A stretch of DNA of 52,027 nt from Planctomycetota bacterium. GTDB lineage: Bacteria; Planctomycetota; Planctomycetia; Pirellulales; PLA5. Positions 8,093 to 16,300 of the stretch are shown here, one piece after another. The notes beneath the pieces are model-generated. The model was not told where the DNA came from, ran no database searches, and worked only from the letters and a program-made list of their open reading frames with translations. The position numbers were made by a program, and so were the translations under genes. Within the stretch, counting starts at the first letter, position 1; each line of letters begins with the position of its first letter. Location: contig JAJDEG010000123.1 of assembly GCA_029259895.1 (NCBI GenBank), positions 1 through 52,027 on the forward strand, written 5' to 3'.

Positions 8093-10111
8093 ATGCTCAT
8101 CTCCTGGGACTGGCTCAAGACCTTCGCTCCGCTCGTCTGCACGCCAGACGAGTTGGCCGTTCGCCTAATGATGGCGGGCCTCAATCACGAAGGCACCACC
8201 GCCGTCGGCGATGACTGGGCGATCGACCTGGAGATCACGAGCAATCGGCCCGATTGCCTGGGGCACATTGGTGTGGCTCGCGAAGCGGCCGTGCTGTTCG
8301 GATTGCCGCTGAATATTCCCCCGGCAGCGGTCAAGGTGACGGGGTCGGCGGTCGGGTCGATTACCAAAGTCACCGTCCACTGTCCGGAGCTTTGTCCGCG
8401 GTATACGGCGCGAGTGATTCGGGGCGTAAAGGTTGGCCCGAGTCCGGCGTGGCTCACGAAGCGGCTTGCCACGATTGGCGTCGCGTCGATCAACAACATC
8501 GTCGACATCACGAACTACGTCCTGATGGAGTCCAGTCAGCCGCTCCATGCGTTCGACCTCGCCAAGCTCGCCGGGCCGGAGATTATCGTCCGCGCGGCGA
8601 CGCAGGGCGAAAAGCTCGTAGCGATCAACCATCACACTTACGAACTCGACGCTGCGATGTGCGCGATTGCCGATGCCCGCGTGCCGGTTGCGTTGGGCGG
8701 CGTGATGGGCGGCGCAGTGACGGAGGTATCGTCGGCTACGCGGGACTTGCTGATCGAAGCAGCCGAGTTTTCGCCGATGTCGATCCGCTCGACGGCCCGC
8801 AAATTGAACCTACACAGCGATTCGTCATACCGCTTCGAGCGTGGCGTCGATCCGGCCGGCGTCGATTGGGCGAGCCGGCGGTGTTGCGAATTGATTCTGG
8901 AACTGGCCGGCGGCGAATTGGCCGAGGGCGTGATCGATTCGGCTGCCGCCAGCGAACCGCTCCAGCCCGTGACGCTACGCTTCGCGCAGCTCAAGCGAAT
9001 TCTCGGCATCGACGTCGACTCGGACGCCGCCCGTCGCATTCTCACGGCCCTCGGCTGCGGCGAGCAGTCGGCCGATCGCGACAACGTGATCGTCGTGCCG
9101 CCAACGTGGCGACGCGACCTGACGCGCGAGATCGACCTCGTCGAGGAAGTTGCCCGCATCAACGGTTACGACAAGATTCCCGAGGACGTGCCCGTGGCAA
9201 TGACGGCATCGACGCGTTCGCCGCACGATCGCGTGGCCGAGAAAGTTCGCCGCGTGCTCACGGCCGCCGGATTCAACGAAGCGCTCACGCCCAGCGTCGT
9301 GACGGAGGATTTCTCCGCGCCGTTCAGTCCCTGGACGGACAACCCGCCGCTGCGATGCAGCGTGCCCGTGCTGCGGCGGGCCGACCTTCTGCGGCGAAGT
9401 CTCGTGCCCAGCTTGCTCGAATCGCGGCGAACGAACGAAGCGCTAGGCAACGAGCGGATCGAGCTGTTCGAGACCGCCCGCGTTTATCTGCCGCAGGGCG
9501 AAGCGTTGCCGCGCGAGGACTTGATGCTGTGTGTGGCCAGCGGCCGGTCGTTCGTCGATGTGAAAGGCGCGCTCGAAGCGGTGGTGGCGTCGGTCCACGC
9601 GGCGGCCGAGGTTGCCAGCGAGGACTACGAACATCCGCTATTTGCCGCGGCGGCCTGTCGGTTGTTGCTCGACGGCGAGCCGTGGGGCTTCTTGGGTGAA
9701 CTTTCCAAGGAGGGCCTTACGCAGTTCGACCTCCGCGAAAACGCGACCGTGGCGGAAGTGCGCTTCGGCCGCCTGCTGGAAATCGCCCGCCTTGTGCCGA
9801 AGTACGCCGTCGTGCCGGCGTATCCGGCGATCGATCGCGATTTGAATTTCGTCGTCGCGGAATCGGTCCGCTGGTCGCAACTCGCGGCGACCGTTCGCTC
9901 GGCGGCCGGCGAGCATCTGGAGCGGATCGAGTATCGCGAAACCTATCGCAACGCCAAGGATCCGCAGTTGGGCAAGGAGCGAAAGAGCTTGCTGCTGGCC
10001 TTACGACTGCGCTCGCATCGCGGCACGCTCACGGGCGAAGAGGCCGACGCCATCCGCGAGCAAATCGTCGCGGCCTGCCAAAAGCAGCACGCCGCGGAAC
10101 TGAGGGCGTAG
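8093..10111 (+). CDS. pheT: Phenylalanyl-tRNA synthetase beta subunit (short form)
   Basis: This 672-residue beta subunit takes part in tRNA binding and editing. It begins MLISWDWLK, then goes straight from MAGLNHEG to the LEITSNRPDCLGHIGVARE segment; the EMAP/OB tRNA-binding insert of about 110 residues present in the long E. coli-type PheT is absent. The B3/B4 editing region (about 100-280, with NNIVDITNYVLME and QPLHAFD), the B5 domain and the pseudo-catalytic core follow. A C-terminal FDX-ACB anticodon-binding domain is present (about 575-672, with YPAIDRDLNFVV). The short form is known in several bacterial groups. Confidence 0.95.
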   Translation: MLISWDWLKTFAPLVCTPDELAVRLMMAGLNHEGTTAVGDDWAIDLEITSNRPDCLGHIGVAREAAVLFGLPLNIPPAAVKVTGSAVGSITKVTVHCPELCPRYTARVIRGVKVGPSPAWLTKRLATIGVASINNIVDITNYVLMESSQPLHAFDLAKLAGPEIIVRAATQGEKLVAINHHTYELDAAMCAIADARVPVALGGVMGGAVTEVSSATRDLLIEAAEFSPMSIRSTARKLNLHSDSSYRFERGVDPAGVDWASRRCCELILELAGGELAEGVIDSAAASEPLQPVTLRFAQLKRILGIDVDSDAARRILTALGCGEQSADRDNVIVVPPTWRRDLTREIDLVEEVARINGYDKIPEDVPVAMTASTRSPHDRVAEKVRRVLTAAGFNEALTPSVVTEDFSAPFSPWTDNPPLRCSVPVLRRADLLRRSLVPSLLESRRTNEALGNERIELFETARVYLPQGEALPREDLMLCVASGRSFVDVKGALEAVVASVHAAAEVASEDYEHPLFAAAACRLLLDGEPWGFLGELSKEGLTQFDLRENATVAEVRFGRLLEIARLVPKYAVVPAYPAIDRDLNFVVAESVRWSQLAATVRSAAGEHLERIEYRETYRNAKDPQLGKERKSLLLALRLRSHRGTLTGEEADAIREQIVAACQKQHAAELRA

Positions 10112-10347
10112 TTCCCTGGCTGTTGGAGGCGACGTCCGCGACGCGAATCGCGCGCGACGCCGGCCGATTTTCGGCAATACCACCGTCTCCGCGGCGAATT
10201 TGCCTTCAGTTCGCCATATCCCCTTTCCCACGGCGACGGGCAACGCCAGTTCCTTTCACCCCGCCCGTTGCCACCGCGTACCCCCGCGACGTACCATATT
10301 GTGGCATTGAGCGACTGCGCGCACGGAACGCCTGGGAGGGACGAGTC

Positions 10348-11010
10348 ATGGAATTCATAACCCTTTGTTTTTCGTTACCGGTTCTGCCGTTCACCGTCCT
10401 GTTGATCGTCGTGTTCCTGTATTGGACGCTGGTGATCGTCGGGGCACTTGCGCCGGATTCGTTACATATCGACGTCGACGGAGATTTGCACGCGGATATC
10501 CACGCCGATGTCCATGCCGATGCCGGGCACATGGACGTCGGCGGCTCGGCCCTGATGGGCGCATTGAAGTTCGTCAATGTCGGCGAAGTGCCGCTGATGG
10601 TGGTGGCCAGTTTTTTCATATTCACCCTGTGGGCCTGCACGCTGATTTCCAACCATTACCTCGGCGCGACGCTCGGTGCGTTCGTATCGATCATCATGCT
10701 CGTACCGAATGTGATCGTCAGTGCGCTGGTCGCCAAGGTCGTCACGACGCCGTTCAAGTTCATGTTCAAGCACATCAACGCGGGGATCGCCGCCCCGGCC
10801 AAAATTGTGGGCAACACTTGTATCGTTAAAACGCCTGAAGTCGACGACACGTCGGGCCAGGCCGAAATGAAGACGGACAGCTCGCCGCTGTTGCTCAACG
10901 TTCGCACGAAACCGGGCGAAACGCTCGCCAAGGGTGACGAAGCACTGGTCGTCGCCCACGATCCACAACGGGACATTTATACGGTCGTCAAGTTCGACCT
11001 GGAGATGTAG
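10348..11010 (+). CDS. YqiJ-like inner-membrane protein with OB-fold C-terminus
   Basis: This 220-residue protein has a membrane segment at about 5-30 (PFTVLLIVVFLYWTLVIVGAL), an Asp/His-rich loop, two more hydrophobic stretches at about 78-98 and 104-126, then a soluble C-terminal domain of about 85 residues. The layout and position directly before a YqiK-type flotillin match the YqiJ family, which has an NfeD-like OB fold. I moved the start from the ORF-track 10123 to ATG 10348, because GGGAGGGA lies 7 bp upstream and the protein then begins with the membrane helix. The stop is 2 bp before the flotillin start, so translation is probably coupled. The His/Asp repeat DLHADIHADVHADAGH (about 49-64) could bind metal, which is speculation. 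Confidence 0.75.
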   Translation: MEFITLCFSLPVLPFTVLLIVVFLYWTLVIVGALAPDSLHIDVDGDLHADIHADVHADAGHMDVGGSALMGALKFVNVGEVPLMVVASFFIFTLWACTLISNHYLGATLGAFVSIIMLVPNVIVSALVAKVVTTPFKFMFKHINAGIAAPAKIVGNTCIVKTPEVDDTSGQAEMKTDSSPLLLNVRTKPGETLAKGDEALVVAHDPQRDIYTVVKFDLEM

Positions 11011-11012
11011 TC

Positions 11013-13109
11013 ATGGGAATCTGGGAAATGATTTTCTATGTCGGTCTATCGCTGCTTGTCGTCGTAGGCATCGGCTTTCTGATCCTGCTTGTCAACTGCT
11101 ATAAGAAAGTCGAGCAGGGTACGGCCGTCGTGCGCAACGGCGTCGGCGGCACGCGGGTGAGCTTCTCCGGCATCTTCGTGATTCCGGTGTTCCATCGCAG
11201 CGAGCGGATGGACATCTCGGTCAAACGCATCGAAATCTACCGCCACGGGGCGGAAGGTTTGATCTGCAACGACAACATCCGCGCCGACATCAAAGTCGCG
11301 TTCTTCGTTCGCGTCAACCAGACGCAGCAAGACGTGATGCACGTCGCCCAATTGCTCGGCTGCACCCGCGCGTCGGAGGAGCGGCCGCTGGTCGAACTGT
11401 TCGACGCCAAGTTTTCCGAAGCGCTCAAGACGGTCGGCAAGCAGTTCGATTTCGTCGATCTGTACAACTCGCGCGAACGGTTCAAGGGCGAGATTCTCAA
11501 GACGATCGGCACGGACTTAAACGGCTACGTCCTCGACGACGCGGCGATCGACTACCTCGAGCAAACGCCCATCGAGAAGCTCAATCAGGATAACATTCTC
11601 GACGCCGAGGGCATCAAGAAGATCACCGACCTCACCGCCAAGCAGCAGGTGCTCTCGAACAGCATCCGCCGCGAGCGGGAAAAGATGATCACGAAGCAGG
11701 ACGTCGAGGCCCGCGAGGCGATTCTCGAGCTCGAGCGCCAACAGGCCGAAGCGGAAGAAAAGCAGCACCGCGAAATCTCCGAAGTGCAGTCGCGGCAGCG
11801 GGCCGAAGCCGAGATCATCGCCCAACAGGAGCGACGCCGCAGCGAGCAGGCTCGCATCGCGGCCGAGGAAGAAATCCAGATCGCCGAGGAGAACAAGCAG
11901 CGGCAGATCATCGTCGCCTTGAAGAACAAGGAACGGACGACGGCGGTCGAGACGGAACGGGTGGAGCGCGACCGGTTGCTCGAAGTCACCGAGCGCGAAC
12001 GGATCGTTACGTTGGCCGAGATCGAAAAGGAAAAGGCCGTCGAAGTCGAGCGCAAGATTATCCAGGACGTGATCCGCGAACGGGTCGTCGTCGAGCGGGC
12101 CGTCGTCGAGGAACAAGAGAAGATCAAGGACACGCAAGAGTTCGCCACCGCGGACCGAGCGAAGAAAGTAGCCGTCACACAGGCCGAAGCAAAGGCGCAA
12201 GAATCGTTGGTTCGCGAAGTGCAGGCCGCCGAGGCGTCGAAGCAATCGGCGACCCGGCTGGCAGAGCAAAAGCTGGTCGAAGCGGAAGCCGACCGGGCCG
12301 CGGCCGAGAAGCAGACCGAGGCCAAGAAAATGCTGGCCGAAGCACGAACCGCCGAAGAGGCCGCCACAGGCTTGGCCGAGGCCCGCGTGCTCACCGCCAA
12401 GGCCGATGCCGTCGAAAAGCACGGCACGGCCGAAGCGGTCGTCGTCGAGCGCAAGGCCGTCGCCGAGGCCAAGGGCCTGGTCGCCCGCGCCGATGCCGTC
12501 GAGAAGGAAGGCACGGCGGAAGCCAAAGTACTCGAACTGAAGGCCACGGCCGATGCCGAGGGCATCAAGCAGAAGGCCGAGGCGATGAAGCTGTTCGACG
12601 GTGTGGGCCGCGAGCACGAAGAATTCAAGCTGCGTCTGCATAAGGACCGCGACATCGAGTTGGCCGAAATCGCCGCGCAGAAGGATATCGCGTCGAGCCA
12701 GGCGATGGTGGTCAGCGAAGCGCTCAAGAGCGCCAAGATCGACATCGTCGGCGGCGATACAACGTTCTTCGACCGGATCGTGGCCAGCGTGTCGAGTGGC
12801 AAGGCCATCGACCGGCTGGTCGACCACAGCGACCTGCTGACCGATGTGCGGCATTCGATGCTCAACGGTGAAGCCGACGGCGAAAGGCTGCAAGATCGGA
12901 TCGCGTCGATGGCCAAGAAGTTCGGCATCACGACCGAGGACGTCAAGAACCTGACGATCTCGGCGCTGGTGTTGAAGATGATTGGCCTTGCCGATAACGA
13001 CGGAGCCCGCGGCGAACTGAGCAGTCTGTTGGATCGCGTCCGGCATAGCAAGCTCGGCGACGCGCTGGCCTCGACGCTGAACCTGGGCAAGGCGGCGGCG
13101 AAGAAATAG
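11013..13109 (+). CDS. Flotillin-family (YqiK-type SPFH) membrane scaffold protein
   Basis: This 698-residue protein has an N-terminal membrane helix (about 4-28), an SPFH/band-7 domain (about 30-200) and a very long Ala/Glu/Arg/Lys-rich coiled coil (about 200-560). Family SPFH proteins form large oligomeric cages or membrane microdomains. A helical, less charged C-terminal region of about 110 residues ends in LGKAAAKK. It follows the YqiJ-like gene with a 2-bp gap and is separated from the AAA ATPase gene by a palindromic repeat. I infer that the three act together at the membrane. A specific role is unknown. Confidence 0.88.
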   Translation: MGIWEMIFYVGLSLLVVVGIGFLILLVNCYKKVEQGTAVVRNGVGGTRVSFSGIFVIPVFHRSERMDISVKRIEIYRHGAEGLICNDNIRADIKVAFFVRVNQTQQDVMHVAQLLGCTRASEERPLVELFDAKFSEALKTVGKQFDFVDLYNSRERFKGEILKTIGTDLNGYVLDDAAIDYLEQTPIEKLNQDNILDAEGIKKITDLTAKQQVLSNSIRREREKMITKQDVEAREAILELERQQAEAEEKQHREISEVQSRQRAEAEIIAQQERRRSEQARIAAEEEIQIAEENKQRQIIVALKNKERTTAVETERVERDRLLEVTERERIVTLAEIEKEKAVEVERKIIQDVIRERVVVERAVVEEQEKIKDTQEFATADRAKKVAVTQAEAKAQESLVREVQAAEASKQSATRLAEQKLVEAEADRAAAEKQTEAKKMLAEARTAEEAATGLAEARVLTAKADAVEKHGTAEAVVVERKAVAEAKGLVARADAVEKEGTAEAKVLELKATADAEGIKQKAEAMKLFDGVGREHEEFKLRLHKDRDIELAEIAAQKDIASSQAMVVSEALKSAKIDIVGGDTTFFDRIVASVSSGKAIDRLVDHSDLLTDVRHSMLNGEADGERLQDRIASMAKKFGITTEDVKNLTISALVLKMIGLADNDGARGELSSLLDRVRHSKLGDALASTLNLGKAAAKK

Positions 13110-13135
13110 CGCGGTTGTGGTGTGATATACGAAAC

Positions 13136-13219
13136 GAACCGCAAAGGCGCAGAGTCGCAAAGGAATACAGAATCGACGCCAACGATCTCGCCCTCTGCGT
13201 CTCCGCGCCTTTGCGGTTC
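13136..13219. repeat. Inverted repeat (GAACCGCAAAGGCGCAGAG type)
   Basis: The left arm GAACCGCAAAGGCGCAGAG at 13136-13154 is mirrored by CTCTGCG..CGCCTTTGCGGTTC at 13193-13219. A distantly similar CTCTGCGTCCTCTGCG palindrome lies at 51694-51842. It sits between the flotillin and ATPase genes. Confidence 0.7.
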
Positions 13220-13305
13220 ATTTCCCTACACGATCGGCGCTTGTTGTGAATCGCGCAGCAACGCCTTCTCGACGCTATGTGTCATTGGATTGGGACTGAC
13301 CGGAC

Positions 13306-16300
13306 ATGTCGGACGCCGCGAAAGCCACTGATGAGCAAACCAGCGCCGGCAATGCGGCGTCCACGGCGGCGTCCACTGCGGCGTCCACTGCGTCGTCCGA
13401 CGTGCAGCTCGATCGCGGCACGTATGAGATCATCCGCCAGCGTCTTGATGGCCATGCCGCGGAGCTGAAAGCTCGCCTCGAACGGCTCAACGACGCTCGC
13501 CGCGACGTCTTTGGCTCCATCGAGACGAAGCTGCTGGCCACCGAGCGAATCACGACCAGCAACAACTGCATCGCCCGCGATATGGTGGCGATCGGCGAGC
13601 GGTTCTTGTTCGGCTACAACGTCCACCTGGGGCTGAAGACCGAAACCGATCTGGCCGACGTGCTGGCGGTGCAGCGCTTCGACGGCGCGGCGTTCCACGA
13701 AGAATCGTTCGACCTCTTGGCCGACCCGCGGTTTGAAAACGATTTCAAGCAGCTCTACAAGTATTACAAGAACACGACGTTCTCGCGGTTCTACCACCAC
13801 GGGCCGGCGCTGTACCTGGTGTTTCAAGTCGGCAAGTCGGCCAGCGACATCAAGTCGTTCAAGTGGCTCATCGAAGGCGACGCTCTGCGGTACGTCGACA
13901 ACCGCAGCGACCACGAGGTCCGCTACCCGCCGCAGCACGAGTTCGAGTGGACGCGGACCCACCGCGATTTGCAGCGCAAGGGTTTGCACCCGCACATTTC
14001 GATTGAGGACCGGCTGTTCGTCGAGTGCGTCGGCGGCGACTTGACGATCAAGATCGAGGACAACACCGACAGCGGCGAGGGCATCTTCCGCGAGCCGGTC
14101 GAAAACGCCGATCAGACTCTCGACGACGCCGAAATATTCTTTGCTTCGCTCGGCAACATCATTCTGCTCAAGATACGGCCGTATCAAGAAAAGGCGTTCC
14201 GCTACATCGCCTACAACGAGAAAGTGCAGAAGGCGATCCGCATCGACGCCGTCGAACAGGCGTGCGTGCTGCTGCCTGAAGATCACGGCGTGATTTTTTC
14301 CAGCGGCTACCTGCTGCAAACCGGCGAGCACAAGACGTTCGACAGCGGCCTCTCCGGCTTGATGTTCGACCACAAGGTCATCTCGCCCAACGGCGAGGAC
14401 GTGCTGTACGTGTTCTATCATCCGGAGTCGGGCCAGCACGTACTGCTGTCGTACAACCTGATCGAGCAGCGCGTCGACACGCCGATCGTGTGCCACGGCT
14501 ACGCGCTGTTCGAGACCGGCAAGCTGCTATTCTTCAAGGCGGTCGACCAGACGCAAAAGCACCACGCTATTCAAGTCTGGCAAACGCCGTATCTAGGGGC
14601 CGACTTCGCCATGCCGGTCGGAGACGCGGCCAAGAGCGACTCGCTGCTGTTCAAGATCGGCAACCGCGACGTGGTCCGCGCGATGGCCGAGTGCCACGAA
14701 ATCATCGGCCTCACGTCGAAAGACGACACGTACGCCAACCTGTACGTCGACGTGGTGAAACTGGCCGGCGACGTGCTCGACACGTACCACTGGCTTGGAA
14801 ATGCCGAGGCGAGCAACCTCGCGGAGACTCTCGGCGAAATCCGCAGCGCGGCCGCCGCCGCCGTCGACGAGTTCGACAAAGTCGTCCGCGTCCGCCGCAC
14901 CACGCAGCAACGGTTTGAAAAAGTCGCCGGCGACGCCAAGAAGCTGCTCTCGTCGGTCGGGGCGAAGCGGTACGAAGCGATCAACGACTACGTGGCGTCG
15001 CTGGCCGAGTTGCGGCGTGCTCGCGGCGACGTGATCGGACTGCGCGACTTGCGATACGTCGATCGGCCGGCCGTCGATGGCCTGGAAAAACAGATCAGCA
15101 CGCAGGCCGACCGGCTGGCCGCCAAATCGGTCGAGTTCCTGCTCAAGCCGGATGCCCTGGCCACCTACGAACAACGCATCGCCGCGCTGCGCAGTCGGAT
15201 TGACGAAGTGCCTACGGCCACCGAGGCCAAGAAGCTCGACGAAGAGTTCGCCGCGGCCGGCGGCGAGCTAGAGATGCTCATCGACGTGGTGGGCAATCTC
15301 AAGATCGACGACGCCACGCGCCGCACGGCGATCATCGACAACATCTCGACGATCTACTCGCAGCTCAATCAAGCGCGCGCCGAACTGAAGAAGAAGGCCA
15401 AGGAACTGCTCTCCGTCGAGGGCGTGGCCGAGTTCGCCGCGCAGATGAAGTTGCTCGGCCAGGCGGTGACGAACTACCTCGATCTGTGCAACGATCCGCG
15501 CAAGTGCGACGAGTATCTCACCAAGGTGATGGTGCAGATCGAGGAGCTCGAAGGCCGGTTCGCCGAGTTCGACGAGTTCATCGAGCAACTCGCCGCCAAG
15601 CGCGACGAAGTCTACACCGCCTTCGACAGCCGCAAGGTCTCGATCGTCGAGGCCCAGAACAAGCGGGCCGCTTCGCTGCAGGCCGCCGCCGACCGGATCA
15701 TCAAGGGCATCGCCACGCGGGTGGGCGGCTTCAAGGAAGCGGCCGACATCCACGCCTATTTCGCCGCCGACCTGATGATCGAAAAGGTCCGCGACCTGGT
15801 CCGCCAACTCGGCGAACTAGGCGACTCGGTCAAGGTCGACGAGATTCAAAGCCGGTTAAAAACGGTCCGCGAAGATTCCCTGCGGCAACTCAAGGATCGC
15901 AAGGAACTGTTCGTCGACGGCCAGAACGCGATCCGTCTCGGCAAGCATGCCTTTACCGTTAATACGCAGACGCTCGACCTGACCACCGTGCTAAAAAGCG
16001 GGCGGTTGTGCTTCCACCTCGCCGGCACAAACTTCATCGAGCCGGTCACGGACGAGACGATGCTCTCGGCCAAGGACTTGTGGGATCAAGAGGTCGTATC
16101 GGAAAGCGACGAAGTTTACCGCGGCGAGTATTTGGCGTATCGGATGCTGCGTGAACTAGAGGAAGGCCCGGCAGCGGAACTCGACGCCGCGTCGCGCCTC
16201 GATGAAACGGCCCTGCTCGTCCAAGTACAGCAATTCATGTCCCCGCGGTATGCAGAGGGCTACGTCAAGGGCGTACACGACCAGGACGCCGCGAAATTGT

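Noticed and set aside
11517-13160. 547- and 519-residue minus-strand ORFs opposite the flotillin gene
   Set aside because: Their Leu/Asp/Arg- or Ser-rich composition mirrors the repetitive coiled-coil codons of the real gene.
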